From Vibrio coralliilyticus (lineage in GTDB: Bacteria; Pseudomonadota; Gammaproteobacteria; Enterobacterales; Vibrionaceae): 64,000 nt of DNA. The notes beneath the pieces are model-generated. The model ran no database searches and was not told the origin of the DNA. It saw only the letters and a list, made by a program, of their open reading frames with translations. Location: contig NZ_CP024627.1 in the NCBI RefSeq assembly GCF_024449095.1, positions 2,356,001 to 2,420,000 of the forward strand. Reading direction: 5' to 3'. Within the stretch, counting starts at the first letter, position 1. Each line of letters begins with the position of its first letter. Shown piece after piece: positions 34,162 to 44,252 of this stretch. A program made the position numbers and the translations under genes.

Positions 34162-35253
34162 CTATCGTGGTGAAATGTTTGATAAGCACTGAACGTGGAC
34201 GGTAATTTCTTCACGATCGTGATAAAGGTGCTTAGCTTGCAGTTTGAACTTCACTTTGTTTTCAATCAGAAATAGCTTAAGATTTTCAATATCTTCTAAT
34301 ACTTCGTCATAACGCCCCTTCATCGGCAGTTTGAGATTGAACAAGGCTTCTTTGGCCCAACCACTAATAATCCACTCTCCCATCAACTGCGCAACGCGTG
34401 ATGGTTTTTCGACCATATCACAGATAAGCCAAGTGACATTTTTACGTGCTGGCTCGAATTTAAAGCCGTCTTCCTGATGATGTTTAACCTGCCCCGTTTC
34501 CATCAGGCTATCGGCCATCATGCCGTTATCGACTGCATGAACGAACATAGAACGCTTAACTAGTTGGTATGTCCATCCACCAGGACACGCCCCCAGATCC
34601 ACTCCCCACATACCAGGAGCCAGGCGCTCATCCCACTCCTCACGCGGAATGAAAACATGGAAAGCTTCTTCCAATTTAAGTGTCGAACGGCTTGGTGCAT
34701 CCGCAGGGAACTTTAGACGAGGAATTCCCATAAAAAACTGAGAGTTATTGCTTGGCAACGAGTAGCCTACAAAACAATGCCCCGGTGCAACAAAACAGAG
34801 GTGTAACACTGGCTTCTTCGGGCTATCTTTGGGCAGCAAAATGCCTTTGCCACGCATGGCCTGGCGCATAGGAACTGTGAATTTACGACAAAACTTAAGC
34901 AACTCTTTCGCTTCATTGGTATCCGGTGTTTCAATGCGGATATCGCCACAACGCGGGAAAGATTCAACCTCGCTGAGCTCCTCTAAAATAGGAGAAATAC
35001 GATCTTCACGTGGAAGGTCTTTAATCTCCACCGCAACCGCAAACATCTGACGTGCGAAAATCAGTGACTTAAAGTCGAGTTCTTTCGCCAGACGTTCTGC
35101 ATCACCCGGCTGATAACATTCAAACAGTACGTAACCAGTGTTGTTTTTTACACGAGGGAAGCCAAACACTTCAAGTTGGGTAGCGCGATCCTGAATCTCT
35201 CCAGCACACTCTTTTTCAAAACCAGCTCGGCAGTAGAGCATTAAGTGTTTCAC
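34162..35253 (-). CDS. rlmM: 23S rRNA C2498 2'-O-ribose methyltransferase RlmM
   Basis: Methylates C2498 of 23S rRNA. The 363-residue protein has an N-terminal THUMP-like region (residues about 1-150) and a C-terminal Rossmann methyltransferase with [14 protein letters not shown] (SAM site, residues about 220-233), the [20 protein letters not shown] segment, and catalytic KLPMKGRY. The start is a GTG at 35253 overlapping the ygdD stop (GTGA, 4 nt), giving [16 protein letters not shown]; no better ATG exists. Last gene of the gcvA-hydrolase-ygdD-rlmM operon. Confidence 0.95.
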   Translation of the reverse strand: MKHLMLYCRAGFEKECAGEIQDRATQLEVFGFPRVKNNTGYVLFECYQPGDAERLAKELDFKSLIFARQMFAVAVEIKDLPREDRISPILEELSEVESFPRCGDIRIETPDTNEAKELLKFCRKFTVPMRQAMRGKGILLPKDSPKKPVLHLCFVAPGHCFVGYSLPSNNSQFFMGIPRLKFPADAPSRSTLKLEEAFHVFIPREEWDERLAPGMWGVDLGACPGGWTYQLVKRSMFVHAVDNGMMADSLMETGQVKHHQEDGFKFEPARKNVTWLICDMVEKPSRVAQLMGEWIISGWAKEALFNLKLPMKGRYDEVLEDIENLKLFLIENKVKFKLQAKHLYHDREEITVHVQCLSNISPR

Positions 35254-35651
35254 TGATTCACCTCTTTAATCTGTAACGCTGCGAAAACAAACAGTCCCCA
35301 GCCAAGCATAAAGGTTAAACCACCAAATGGAGTAATAGGTCCAAACCATTTGATTCCGGTTAATGCAAGGGCGTAGAGGCTGCCACTAAAACAAAAGATG
35401 CCGATGATAAAGCAATTTGCGGCAAGGGCGAAATATTTTTGCGCTTTCTCAGCCATGCCTATCCTGAGTAAGACTCCACAAAGTAAAATCGCTAGAGCAT
35501 GAATAAATTGATACTGAACGCCTGTATTAAAGACATCCAGTAAATAAGGTGATAGTGATTGCTTTAACCCGTGAGCGGCAAAAGCGCCGAGTGCAACGCC
35601 AACTCCGGCAAATAATCCACCAACGGTAAGTAACTGCTTACTTTTCACCAT
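35250..35651 (-). CDS. ygdD: DUF423 inner-membrane protein YgdD
   Basis: 133-residue integral membrane protein with four predicted helices (residues about 8-27, 43-63, 71-93, 102-126) and the DUF423 motifs [10 protein letters not shown] and [11 protein letters not shown]. Function unknown. It overlaps the hydrolase stop by 14 nt and the rlmM start by 4 nt, indicating translational coupling. The gcvA-ygdD-rlmM order is also found in E. coli. Confidence 0.9.
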   Translation of the reverse strand: MVKSKQLLTVGGLFAGVGVALGAFAAHGLKQSLSPYLLDVFNTGVQYQFIHALAILLCGVLLRIGMAEKAQKYFALAANCFIIGIFCFSGSLYALALTGIKWFGPITPFGGLTFMLGWGLFVFAALQIKEVNQ

Positions 35652-36261
35652 AGCTCTCCAATATAAAATCAGCTAAATACTCAACCGCCAGAGCGATATT
35701 GCCCGCTTCAGTATGACCTGAGCTCTTTCTAGGTTTGAAACTATGATCGCCATCAGGGATAAATTTCACCTTGATGTCATCTGAGAGAGCGAAACCTTTA
35801 AACTCATCTTGCTTACCAAAAGTATCCCTCTCCCCTTGAAGGATTAAACATGGCTTATTGAGCGTCGCCAGATGCTCACCTTTGTACTTTTCTGGTTTAC
35901 CCGGTGGATGAAAAGGAAAGCCTAAACAGGCAATCGCTGCCACATTACCGTCTTCAGCAAGCAAGCTGGCCATGCGCCCGCCCATGGATTTCCCACCAAT
36001 AACAATTGGTACATCAGAAAACTTGGCAATCACAGCCTGATACGCTTCCAAAAGCTTAGGCGCTCGATCTGGCGGGCGGCGTTTACCATCTTCAGCACGT
36101 TTAACCATATATGGGAAGTTAAAACGAACAACTTGAATCCCTTTCTTCGCTAACCCTTTCGCTACCGCCGTCATAAAATCATGATCCATACCGGCTCCCG
36201 CACCGTGAGCAAAAATAAAAACAGGGTTGCCTTGCTCACCATCAATTAGGAAATCAGTCAT
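35638..36261 (-). CDS. alpha/beta-hydrolase-fold protein
   Basis: 207-residue predicted hydrolase. It has the N-terminal strand FIFAHGAGAGMDHDF, the nucleophile elbow IGGKSMGGRMAS (Ser within GKSMGG), a LQGERDTFG acidic segment and a C-terminal DGDHSFKPRK histidine, in the order of a Ser-Asp-His triad. It resembles the small KANL3/Tex30-like hydrolases; substrate unknown. The ATG at 36261 lies inside the end of gcvA (8-nt overlap); the frame is open 141 nt further but that part only shadows gcvA. It is inserted between gcvA and ygdD relative to E. coli. Confidence 0.82.
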   Translation of the reverse strand: MTDFLIDGEQGNPVFIFAHGAGAGMDHDFMTAVAKGLAKKGIQVVRFNFPYMVKRAEDGKRRPPDRAPKLLEAYQAVIAKFSDVPIVIGGKSMGGRMASLLAEDGNVAAIACLGFPFHPPGKPEKYKGEHLATLNKPCLILQGERDTFGKQDEFKGFALSDDIKVKFIPDGDHSFKPRKSSGHTEAGNIALAVEYLADFILESYGEK

Positions 36262-37162
36262 CCAACAATTCCTCTTGCTCACTTTGTGCCTTGGCAAGCA
36301 TCCAGTCACGGAATGTGGCAATACGCCCCATATCCGCCTGCTTATCATGGCACACCACGTAAAAAGCATTCTTAGTGATGAGAACTTCATCAAATGGCGC
36401 AATCAATCGACCTGCTTCCATTTCTGGCTGAGCAAGTACATTGTTACCTAACGCGACTCCCTGTCCGTGTGCCGCTGCTTGTAACACCATCGTCGAGTGG
36501 CTGAATATAGGCCCGTGATTGACGTTAATCCCTTCAATACCGTGTTCTTTCGCAAACTGCTTCCAGTCTTTTCGCGAAGTATCGTGAAGTAACGTATGTT
36601 GCTTAAGATCACTTAGAGTTTCTAATGGTTTATTGCTCAGTAATAAAGATGGCGAGCAGAGTGGAATAAGAAATTCCTGATAGAGTTTATCTGCACGTAG
36701 ACCCGGCCAATTTCCTCGACCATAGTAAATTGCCACATCCACATCGTCAGTCAATGAGCCTTCATCCATATCCACCGCTTTGATACGCACATCAATGTCA
36801 GGTTCCTGCTGATTGAAGTCCGCCAAGCGTGGAACTAGCCATTGAATCGCAAAGCTTGGCGGCAGACTGATGGTCAACGCCCCTTTCTCGCTGCGCTCCA
36901 ATACTTTGTCTGTCGCTTCAGCAAGAGAGGTGAAAATATCTTTAATGTCCAAAAAGTAGCTCTGGCCTTCCTCAGTCAGCAGCAGAGAACGGTTACGTCG
37001 CCTGAAGAGTTTCAAGCCAAGAAACTCCTCTAACGCCTTGATTTGATGGCTAACTGCAGCCTGAGTCACAAATAACTCCTCAGCTGCTCTAGTAAAACTC
37101 AAATGACGCGCTGCGGCTTCAAACACTTTCAGAGAGTTCAAAGGTGGCAATCTTCTAGACAT
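36254..37162 (-). CDS. gcvA: LysR-type transcriptional regulator GcvA
   Basis: Regulates the glycine cleavage operon gcvTHP and activates the small RNA gcvB. The 302-residue protein has the N-terminal winged helix (FTRAAEELFVTQAAVSHQIK, residues about 23-42, then FRRRNRSLLLTEEGQ) and a C-terminal effector domain. It is very close in sequence to E. coli GcvA (MSRRLPPLNSLKVFEAAARH). GGAAGGA lies 4 nt before the ATG. It is divergent from gcvB, as in E. coli. Confidence 0.95.
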   Translation of the reverse strand: MSRRLPPLNSLKVFEAAARHLSFTRAAEELFVTQAAVSHQIKALEEFLGLKLFRRRNRSLLLTEEGQSYFLDIKDIFTSLAEATDKVLERSEKGALTISLPPSFAIQWLVPRLADFNQQEPDIDVRIKAVDMDEGSLTDDVDVAIYYGRGNWPGLRADKLYQEFLIPLCSPSLLLSNKPLETLSDLKQHTLLHDTSRKDWKQFAKEHGIEGINVNHGPIFSHSTMVLQAAAHGQGVALGNNVLAQPEMEAGRLIAPFDEVLITKNAFYVVCHDKQADMGRIATFRDWMLAKAQSEQEELLDD

Positions 37163-37219
37163 AGTGTCCTTCCATAAATTGGATTAGTTTTTTTAATCTG
37201 AAACATTATAAAATGTCCA

Positions 37220-37248
37220 TTGCCTGACGACCAGAGAAATTCTATATT
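37220..37248 (+). promoter_or_regulatory. promoter of gcvB
   Basis: TTGCCT (37220-37225), 17 nt, TATATT (37243-37248), in the gap divergent from gcvA where GcvA is expected to bind. Confidence 0.65.
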
Positions 37249-37254
37249 TCACCA

Positions 37255-37457
37255 CGCAGCAAGAGCCAGAACGGCTTGATTCTTTATCAGAATCAATTGG
37301 CATATTGTTGCGATGTTGTGTTTGCAAACTCGTATTTCGAGTTAGGTAGGTTTCTACCACGTTTCGCCTCTCTAGCTAGAGCGGAACACATACTTCCTGT
37401 ATTTATTTTGACCTGTCTGTCAAATTGTTTAGCACCGCCTTTTGGCGGTGTTTTTTT
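37255..37457 (+). ncRNA. gcvB: GcvB small regulatory RNA
   Basis: Hfq-dependent small RNA repressing amino-acid and peptide uptake genes. Recognised by its G/U-rich R1-like seed (TTGTTGCGATGTTGTGTTTG, about 37306-37325), the conserved blocks ACTTCCTGT (37392-37400) and ACCTGTCTGTC (37411-37421), hairpins CAAG-AGCC/GGC-TTG (37260-37278) and AACTCG/CGAGTT (37327-37343), and the terminator CACCGCC-TTTT-GGCGGTG with seven T (37433-37457). It is divergent from gcvA, its activator, as in E. coli. The 5' end is inferred from the promoter; length about 203 nt. Confidence 0.9.
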
Positions 37458-37503
37458 ATCTGCTGAATTCAGAGAACATGTCAGATCATCATCGAGCCAT
37501 ACA

Positions 37504-37539
37504 AAAAAGCGCAAAACGAATTAACGGTTTGCGCTTTTT
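37504..37539. terminator. bidirectional terminator between gcvB and thiI
   Basis: Perfect 12-bp stem AAAAAGCGCAAA / TTTGCGCTTTTT with a 12-nt loop and T runs at both ends; serves thiI on the minus strand and backs up gcvB termination. Confidence 0.85.
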
Positions 37540-37558
37540 ATGATGTTCTCTGCCTATT

Positions 37559-39007
37559 TTAAGGGCGATATACTTTAACGTTATTAAAGCCTTGCTCTTG
37601 CAGGTACAGCGCCTGTAATCGGCTCATCACACCACGATCACAATAGAGCAGATACGTTTTAGACTGATCTAAATCGCCAAACTGAGTACCTAGTTTGTAG
37701 AAAGGAATATGTTTGACATCCACACCTTCAATTTCAAGTGGATTGTCTTCCTCTTCTTCCGGGCTGCGGATATCCAATACGATCGCGTGCTGTTGAACAG
37801 CTTGAACCTGTTCAACTTCTGGCGCGGCTTGTTCAGACTCTTTGGCAATATCACGAATGTCCATCTGACGAGCATCACGCACCACTTGCTCTAAAATATC
37901 AAAGTCAAACTTCTCTTCCTCAGCATCCAACTTCGCTTTTACCGCTTTCACTGTCGGCTTCTTAGAAATAACACCACAATATTCCGGCATTGTTTTCGCA
38001 AAGTCTTCAGTACCAATATCTCGCGCAAGGTTGATGATATCTTCTTTATCCCAGTTAATCAGTGGACGCAGAATCAAAGTATCCGTCACATTATCAATAT
38101 GACGCAGGTTAGTTAGAGTCTGGCTTGAAACCTGACCTAAAGCTTCACCCGTCACCAATGCCTGAATGCCAAACTTCTCAGCTATCATCCCAGCAGCACG
38201 CATAAACATACGCTTGAGGATCACCCCCATCTGACCATCATCTACTTTCTCAAGAATTTCAGCCACAACCGGCTCAAAATCTACAGAAATGAAGCGTACT
38301 TTTGCTGATGATCCGTACTTATTCCACAAATAATGAGAAACCTGCTTAACACCAATCTCATGCGCAGGGCCGCCCAAGTTGAAGAAACAGTAATGAACTT
38401 TTGAACCACGTTTGATGTGCAGATAACTGGATACACCAGAGTCGAAGCCACCAGAAATCAGGCTCAATACATCCTCTTGTGTACCAAGAGGGAAGCCGCC
38501 AAGCCCTTTGTGACGTTTGATCACTTGGTTTAGCTTGTCATTTGCCACTTCCACTTTCACCTTTACATCTGGGTTGCGTAGTTTGACACTCGCTGTTTCA
38601 ATCGCTTGATTTAGGCCACCACCCACGTAACGTTCTAACTCGATCGACGTGAAATCATGCTTACCACGACGCTTTGCTCGCACGACAAAGGTTTTGCCTT
38701 CTAGGTTAGGGCGATTCAATTCAAGCACTTGCTCGAAGATATCGTGTAAATCTTTAAATTCTGACTGCTGCACTTCCAGCACATGATGAATGCCCGGTGT
38801 TTGAGTCAGCACTTCGACGGTTTCTTTGTAGTAAGTGTCTGATTCAGAAGTAACTTCAATATGGTCACGACGGTTAAACACAGCAACCGATTCGGTACGA
38901 CTCTGGATAATATTGCGAATGTTACACTCAAGAATCTTGGTGAAGCGTTTACGTACCGATTCACTTTTCACAAAAATTTCTGGATGGGGCTTGACGATAA
39001 ATTTCAT
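37559..39007 (-). CDS. thiI: tRNA 4-thiouridine synthase / thiamine biosynthesis ThiI
   Basis: Transfers sulphur to U8 of tRNA and to ThiS for thiazole synthesis. The 482-residue protein has an N-terminal ferredoxin-like/THUMP region (residues about 1-165), the PP-loop SGGFDS (185-190), a conserved Cys344 in MPEYCGV, and a C-terminal rhodanese domain with the persulphide Cys456 (LLYCDRG), so it is the long, enterobacterial form. The linker around residues 385-410 is Glu/Gln-rich. Monocistronic. Confidence 0.97.
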   Translation of the reverse strand: MKFIVKPHPEIFVKSESVRKRFTKILECNIRNIIQSRTESVAVFNRRDHIEVTSESDTYYKETVEVLTQTPGIHHVLEVQQSEFKDLHDIFEQVLELNRPNLEGKTFVVRAKRRGKHDFTSIELERYVGGGLNQAIETASVKLRNPDVKVKVEVANDKLNQVIKRHKGLGGFPLGTQEDVLSLISGGFDSGVSSYLHIKRGSKVHYCFFNLGGPAHEIGVKQVSHYLWNKYGSSAKVRFISVDFEPVVAEILEKVDDGQMGVILKRMFMRAAGMIAEKFGIQALVTGEALGQVSSQTLTNLRHIDNVTDTLILRPLINWDKEDIINLARDIGTEDFAKTMPEYCGVISKKPTVKAVKAKLDAEEEKFDFDILEQVVRDARQMDIRDIAKESEQAAPEVEQVQAVQQHAIVLDIRSPEEEEDNPLEIEGVDVKHIPFYKLGTQFGDLDQSKTYLLYCDRGVMSRLQALYLQEQGFNNVKVYRP

Positions 39008-39122
39008 AAGTCACTTCACAAGTTAACAGTTTCGCAGATTGGAGCTATTCCAGATGGCTTCGTACTTTTCGACGAGCTCTGCAGTCTAAGGGCGCAAGAT
39101 TATACATGAATGAAAGACCATA

Positions 39123-39151
39123 AAAAAGGCGAGCATTTTGCTCGCCTTTTT
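39123..39151. terminator. bidirectional terminator after pomB
   Basis: Stem AAAAAGGCGAGCA / TGCTCGCCTTTTT (13 bp) with a TTT loop, 3 nt after the pomB stop. Confidence 0.92.
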
Positions 39152-39153
39152 CA

Positions 39154-40104
39154 TTAGTTAGCATTGGGTAGAGACGGTACTTCATCACTATAGAGAGGTT
39201 CACCCTGCATAATACTGATTTCAACGCGTCTATTGCGCGAACGCTGAGCTTCGGTAATGTTCGGTCCTAACGGCTGGGTATCCGCCATTCCACGTACTTG
39301 TAGGCGTTGATGAGAGAACCCACGCACCTTTTCCATCTCTTGTGCTACGGACACCGCACGCTGAGCCGATAAGTCCCAATTGGAGCGGTAAAGTTCAGAA
39401 TCAATTCTCTGGTTATCTGTGTGGCCTGAGACTCTCACGATGCCCGGAATATCCTTCACTAGATCAGCGATCTGACGAACCAGAGGACGGAACTTAGGCT
39501 GTAAAAAGGCTGAGCCTTCTGGAAATGCTCCTTTCTCACGAATACGAATATCGATCTGCTGCCCCAAATTCTCAACTTCAATCGCACCTTGCTCGATCTC
39601 TCGCTCCAAGGCTTTCTTAATGCTCTCCATTAAGGTTTCGAGCTCTTCAGACATCTCAGCAGATTGCTGCTGCTCACGATCGGACTCTGAGTTCTGATTA
39701 TCTTGGGTAGACGTATCCGGCGATTTACCACCCGTTTGCTTGCCTTTGTCTCGCTGCGTACCACCAGCACGGTCTGATTCCCCTTCGTGAAACTCTAACG
39801 TCTGCTGTGTGATATCAATGGTTTGCTGCATGATGACATCTATCGGCGTAGGCTCAGGGCGCCCGGGTCTAAATTCCTGAGCAATGATACTGGTCCCTTT
39901 AGGAATATCCTTGACTTCCAATCGGTTCTGGACACCAAAGGCGAACTTCATTGAACCCGCAATCTGCTTGAACTTCAGTACGTCCATCTCAGAAAACGAC
40001 AACAGAAGTACGAAGAAGCACATCAACAGTGACATTAAGTCAGCAAATGTTCCCATCCATAACGGTAAGCCGGGGGGCGGGCATTTTGGTTCTTCTTCAT
40101 CCAT
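39154..40104 (-). CDS. pomB: sodium-driven flagellar stator protein PomB
   Basis: Stator B subunit of the polar motor, anchored to peptidoglycan. The 316-residue protein has one membrane helix (residues about 15-37, LPLWMGTFADLMSLLMCFFV) with the essential ion-binding Asp22, a charged Gln/Glu/Ser-rich plug-linker region (about 90-155) and a C-terminal OmpA-like domain (VRVSGHTDNQRIDSELYRSN, then RSRNRRVEISIM). It follows pomA by 10 nt. The Na+ type is inferred from Vibrio PomB similarity. Confidence 0.95.
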   Translation of the reverse strand: MDEEEPKCPPPGLPLWMGTFADLMSLLMCFFVLLLSFSEMDVLKFKQIAGSMKFAFGVQNRLEVKDIPKGTSIIAQEFRPGRPEPTPIDVIMQQTIDITQQTLEFHEGESDRAGGTQRDKGKQTGGKSPDTSTQDNQNSESDREQQQSAEMSEELETLMESIKKALEREIEQGAIEVENLGQQIDIRIREKGAFPEGSAFLQPKFRPLVRQIADLVKDIPGIVRVSGHTDNQRIDSELYRSNWDLSAQRAVSVAQEMEKVRGFSHQRLQVRGMADTQPLGPNITEAQRSRNRRVEISIMQGEPLYSDEVPSLPNAN

Positions 40105-40114
40105 ACCTGCGACC

Positions 40115-40879
40115 TTACTCGTTATCTACGTCAAGAGCGCGCTTACCTTCATTGAGGTAGTTCTTCAGATAGCTGTCGATAACGCGTGGGTTTTGCCCAT
40201 CCTGAATAGCCAGTACACCATCCATGATTAAGCGGCGATTGAGTTTTTCTTGATCACGGCGCAGTGACAATTTATCTGCGATCGGAAAAAACACCATGTT
40301 AGATAAGATCGCACCGTAGAGCGTCGTCAAAAGTGCGACGGCCATTGCTGGGCCGATGGCTTTCGGGTCATCCATATTCGACAACATGGCAACTAGGCCA
40401 ACCAATGTCCCTATCATGCCCATAGCAGGAGCAACGTCACCAAACGCACGGAAAACACTCGCGCCAAAGTCATGGCGCTCATCCGTCAGGACAATATCTT
40501 TCTGTAGTGCTGCACGTACAACATCGGCATCGTGACCGTCGACCAACAAGTCAATGCCTTTCTGCATGAAGTTATTGGTAATTTCCATTTCTTCAAGTGC
40601 CAGAAACCCACCTTTACGTGCCGCATCTGCCATTTCGACCACTTTAGCAATCAGATCTTCCGGTTCATCGACTTTAAACATGAAAGCTTTGCCCGCAATC
40701 TTAGCCGCACCGAAAAACTGCCCCATAGTAAATTTCATTAGGACAACAAAGGTTGAGCCGCCAACGACGATAAGAATGGAGGTCACATCGATGAACATCA
40801 TTATGCTTCCGCCCAAAATCATCGCCATGATGACAAAAGCAAAGCCGCCAATGAGCCCTATTAGCGTTGCTAAATCCAC
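40115..40879 (-). CDS. pomA: sodium-driven flagellar stator protein PomA
   Basis: Stator A subunit that forms the ion channel with PomB and contacts FliG. The 254-residue protein has four predicted membrane helices (about 5-25, 30-50, 150-172, 180-202), a cytoplasmic loop with charged residues (GGFLALEEMEITNN), and the conserved GDVAPAMGMIGTLVGLVAML segment. The start is a GTG at 40879 with GGAG about 9 nt upstream. A sigma-28-like element lies 41 nt further upstream. Confidence 0.95.
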   Translation of the reverse strand: MDLATLIGLIGGFAFVIMAMILGGSIMMFIDVTSILIVVGGSTFVVLMKFTMGQFFGAAKIAGKAFMFKVDEPEDLIAKVVEMADAARKGGFLALEEMEITNNFMQKGIDLLVDGHDADVVRAALQKDIVLTDERHDFGASVFRAFGDVAPAMGMIGTLVGLVAMLSNMDDPKAIGPAMAVALLTTLYGAILSNMVFFPIADKLSLRRDQEKLNRRLIMDGVLAIQDGQNPRVIDSYLKNYLNEGKRALDVDNE

Positions 40880-40919
40880 AAAGCACTCCTCATGCTATCT
40901 TTTAAGCTTCTGGTAAATT

Positions 40920-40945
40920 ATATCGGCAACACCTTCAGATCTTTA
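40920..40945 (-). promoter_or_regulatory. possible sigma-28 promoter of pomAB
   Basis: On the minus strand TAAA, 14 nt, GCCGATAT. The -10 part matches the FliA consensus well (GCCGATAA) but the spacer is one base shorter than the two other sigma-28 elements in this window. Confidence 0.5.
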
Positions 40946-41141
40946 GTGTTTTATTGGTATCGCACTCACACAAATATAGATGTTATGACGACAGAGTAAA
41001 CTAGACTAAAGCCATGACGTGACCTCGAAAGAGAATATTGACCGCGCGAGCTCGATTTTTCTGTCAATTTTCCTCGGTTAAATTTGACCATCATTACCTG
41101 CTAAGGTAACTTTCGTGCATCTTTTCAAATGTAGAAATATT

Positions 41142-41384
41142 ATGGCGAGCAAGAAACCTGAAAACATGTCCTTTGAGGCAGCAATTGAAGAACTCGATTC
41201 CATTGTTGAACACCTTGAAAACGGTGATCTGGCTCTTGATGACGCACTAAAAAAGTTTGAACGCGGCATCGCACTCGCCCGAGAAGGCCAGAGTAAGCTG
41301 CACGACGCTGAGCAGCGTGTCAGCATTTTGCTTCAAAATGATGACGAAACTCCACTGTCCGAGTTCACGTCTCAGCCAGAATAA
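41142..41384 (+). CDS. xseB: exodeoxyribonuclease VII small subunit
   Basis: Small subunit of ExoVII, a single-strand-specific exonuclease that works with XseA (encoded elsewhere). The 80-residue protein has the family core MSFEAAIEELDSIVEHLENG and LDDALKKFERGIALAREGQ. The ATG at 41142 (MASKKPENM) gives usual length; an in-frame upstream ATG at 41115 would add 9 atypical residues. First gene of xseB-ispA-dxs, the standard gamma-proteobacterial order. Confidence 0.95.
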   Translation: MASKKPENMSFEAAIEELDSIVEHLENGDLALDDALKKFERGIALAREGQSKLHDAEQRVSILLQNDDETPLSEFTSQPE

Positions 41385-41406
41385 TTATCACAGAAGAATC
41401 GCTCCT

Positions 41407-42291
41407 ATGCTTGAGGCGTTAACCTCTCTACAACAAAGAAATAATCAGCAATTAGAGCGCTGGCTGAACCACCTTCCTCATCAGGAACAGCCTCTGATTG
41501 AAGCTATGCGTTATGGCCTGTTACTAGGTGGTAAACGCGCGCGCCCTTTCCTTGTTTACATCACAGGCCAAATGCTGGGTTGTAAACTGGAAGAGCTCGA
41601 TACACCAGCTTCCGCGATTGAGTGCATTCATGCTTATTCACTCATTCATGATGATCTGCCAGCGATGGATGATGATGAATTGCGTCGCGGCCAACCCACC
41701 TGTCACATAAAATTTGACGAAGCAACGGCCATCCTGACGGGAGATGCGCTACAAACGATGGCATTTACCATTCTCGCAGATGGCAAATTGAACCCTGAAG
41801 CTGAAACTAACCGTATCAAAATGATAAAAGCACTGGCGGAAGCTTCCGGTGCAAACGGTATGTGCCTTGGCCAAGCGTTGGATTTAGCTGCTGAGGGGCA
41901 AAAAGTGTCATTGTCGGATCTGGAAACGATTCATCGCAACAAAACAGGGGCGCTAATGAAGTGTGCTATCAGGCTCGGGGCACTAGCCGCAGGCCCAAAA
42001 GGGAGCGATATATTACCCCAGCTTGATATTTATGCTGATGCCATTGGCCTAGCGTTTCAGGTTCAAGACGACATTTTAGATATTATCAGTGATACAGAAA
42101 CCTTAGGTAAACCTCAGGGCTCTGATCAGGAATTAGATAAAAGCACCTACCCAGCTCTGCTAGGATTAGAAGGTGCTATTAACAAAGCTCACACTCTGTT
42201 AACGGAAGCTCTTCAAGCTTTAGAAGCTATCCCATACAATACAGAATTACTCGAAGAGTTCGCCCGATACGTCATCGAGCGCAAGAACTAA
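41407..42291 (+). CDS. ispA: farnesyl diphosphate synthase
   Basis: Condenses IPP with DMAPP and GPP to farnesyl diphosphate, precursor of ubiquinone side chain and undecaprenyl phosphate. The 294-residue protein has GGKRARP (residues about 42-48), the first Asp-rich motif DDLPAMDDD and the second DDILD. The ATG at 41407 gives [12 protein letters not shown]; the open frame extends upstream inside xseB only. It is 22 nt after xseB and 19 nt before dxs. Confidence 0.96.
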   Translation: MLEALTSLQQRNNQQLERWLNHLPHQEQPLIEAMRYGLLLGGKRARPFLVYITGQMLGCKLEELDTPASAIECIHAYSLIHDDLPAMDDDELRRGQPTCHIKFDEATAILTGDALQTMAFTILADGKLNPEAETNRIKMIKALAEASGANGMCLGQALDLAAEGQKVSLSDLETIHRNKTGALMKCAIRLGALAAGPKGSDILPQLDIYADAIGLAFQVQDDILDIISDTETLGKPQGSDQELDKSTYPALLGLEGAINKAHTLLTEALQALEAIPYNTELLEEFARYVIERKN

Positions 42292-42310
42292 ACTAAAAGC
42301 GCGCATTTAT

Positions 42311-44176
42311 ATGACTCTTGATATTTCAAAATATCCAACACTGGCTCTGGCAAATACCCCAGACGAATTGCGTAGTCTTCCTAAAGAAGCACTACCTAAG
42401 CTATGTGACGAATTACGTACTTATCTGTTGAACTCGGTTAGCCAGTCTAGTGGCCACCTAGCATCAGGTTTAGGCACAGTGGAACTCACTGTGGCGCTTC
42501 ACTATGTCTACAACACCCCTTTTGACCAACTAGTCTGGGATGTCGGCCACCAAGCGTACCCACATAAAATTTTGACTGGCCGCCGTGACCAACTGCCTAC
42601 TATTCGTCAGAAAGACGGACTTCACCCTTTCCCTTGGCGAGAAGAGAGCGAGTACGACACGCTGTCTGTCGGGCATTCTTCAACATCGATCAGTGCTGCG
42701 CTCGGCATGGCGATAAGCGCAGAGAAAGAAGGTGAGAACCGCAAGATTGTCAGCGTCATTGGTGACGGTGCAATCACTGCTGGCATGGCGTTTGAGGCGA
42801 TGAACCATGCTGGCGATGTACACTCAGATATGCTGGTAGTGCTGAACGATAACGAGATGTCCATCTCAGAGAACGTCGGCGCCCTGAACAATCATTTAGC
42901 TCAGGTCCTTTCCGGCAGCCTCTACACTTCAATTCGTGAGGGGGGCAAGAAAGTTTTATCTGGCGTTCCTCCGATTAAAGAGCTGGTTCGTCGTACAGAA
43001 GAGCACCTTAAAGGCATGGTAGTGCCAGGCACTTTGTTTGAGGAGCTTGGTTTTAACTACATTGGCCCAGTCGACGGTCACGATGTCAATGAGCTTGTTA
43101 AAACGCTGAAAAATATGCGTGAGCTAAAAGGCCCACAATTCCTTCATATTATGACCAAAAAGGGCAAAGGCTACGAGCCTGCAGAGAAAGATCCTATTGG
43201 TTATCACGGTGTGCCGAAATTCGATCCCGCTCATACCTCTCTCCCAAAAAGTAACGGAAGCAAGCCAACATTCTCCAAAGTTTTTGGTGATTTCTTGTGT
43301 GATATGGCGGCTCAGGATCCTAAGTTAATGGCCATTACACCAGCCATGCGTGAAGGCTCGGGTATGGTTCGCTTTTCTAAGGAGTATCCGCAGCAGTACT
43401 TCGATGTGGCAATCGCTGAGCAACATGCCGTAACACTGGCGACTGGAATGGCAATTGCCGGTAACCATCCGATTGTCGCAATTTATTCCACTTTCCTACA
43501 GCGTGGCTATGATCAGCTTATTCATGACGTCGCGATAATGAACCTACCTGTGATGTTTGCTATAGATCGTGCAGGATTAGTGGGAGCCGATGGTCAAACC
43601 CATCAAGGGGCGTTCGACCTGAGCTTTATGCGCTGTATACCAAACATGGTTATTATGGCACCTAGCGACGAAAATGAATGCCGCCAAATGCTCTATACCG
43701 GCCACAAGCACACTGGGCCAAGTGCTGTACGTTACCCTCGTGGAAGCGGTATGGGAACAGAAATTGAGCAAGATTTTACTGCATTAGTAATAGGTAAAGG
43801 CCGAGTCGTCCGTAAAGGTGAAAAGGTGGTGATTCTTAACTTCGGTACTTTCTTAGGTAATGCTCTCGAAGCGGCAGAAAAACTTAATGCTACTGTCGCG
43901 GACATGCGCTTTGTCAAACCGCTAGATGAAGAACTCCTCAAACAACTCGTCAAAGAGCATGATGTCATTGTCACACTAGAAGAGAATGCCATTGCAGGTG
44001 GTGCTGGCGCAGGTGTCATTGAATTTATGATGCAAGAGAAATTGCTCAAACCAGTGTTGAATCTAGGCCTGCCAGATAAATTCATTGCTCAGGGTACGCA
44101 AGACGAGCTGCATGAAGAATTAGGATTGGATGCGCAAGGTATCGAGCAATCCATTCGCAGCTATATGAGTAAATAG
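42311..44176 (+). CDS. dxs: 1-deoxy-D-xylulose-5-phosphate synthase
   Basis: First step of the MEP isoprenoid pathway: condenses pyruvate and glyceraldehyde-3-phosphate with thiamine diphosphate. The 621-residue transketolase-like enzyme has the N-terminal [15 protein letters not shown], the TPP motif [19 protein letters not shown], the central catalytic segment [13 protein letters not shown], and a C-terminal domain with VRYPRGSG and [13 protein letters not shown]. Length equals the E. coli enzyme (620). Confidence 0.97.
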   Translation: MTLDISKYPTLALANTPDELRSLPKEALPKLCDELRTYLLNSVSQSSGHLASGLGTVELTVALHYVYNTPFDQLVWDVGHQAYPHKILTGRRDQLPTIRQKDGLHPFPWREESEYDTLSVGHSSTSISAALGMAISAEKEGENRKIVSVIGDGAITAGMAFEAMNHAGDVHSDMLVVLNDNEMSISENVGALNNHLAQVLSGSLYTSIREGGKKVLSGVPPIKELVRRTEEHLKGMVVPGTLFEELGFNYIGPVDGHDVNELVKTLKNMRELKGPQFLHIMTKKGKGYEPAEKDPIGYHGVPKFDPAHTSLPKSNGSKPTFSKVFGDFLCDMAAQDPKLMAITPAMREGSGMVRFSKEYPQQYFDVAIAEQHAVTLATGMAIAGNHPIVAIYSTFLQRGYDQLIHDVAIMNLPVMFAIDRAGLVGADGQTHQGAFDLSFMRCIPNMVIMAPSDENECRQMLYTGHKHTGPSAVRYPRGSGMGTEIEQDFTALVIGKGRVVRKGEKVVILNFGTFLGNALEAAEKLNATVADMRFVKPLDEELLKQLVKEHDVIVTLEENAIAGGAGAGVIEFMMQEKLLKPVLNLGLPDKFIAQGTQDELHEELGLDAQGIEQSIRSYMSK

Positions 44177-44215
44177 CGTTCCTTTACATTCATTAATGTG
44201 CATTTTACTACTCAC

Positions 44216-44247
44216 AAAAGGCCCTCAATCAAATTGAGGGCCTTTTT
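44216..44247. terminator. bidirectional terminator between dxs and truC
   Basis: Perfect 14-bp stem AAAAGGCCCTCAAT / ATTGAGGGCCTTTT with a CAA loop and T runs on both strands, between convergent dxs and truC. Confidence 0.93.
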
Positions 44248-44252
44248 CAATT

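Noticed and set aside
37276..37524. Open frames on both strands over the region divergent from gcvA
   Set aside because: The sequence carries the conserved blocks and terminator of GcvB RNA; the frames have no family resemblance.
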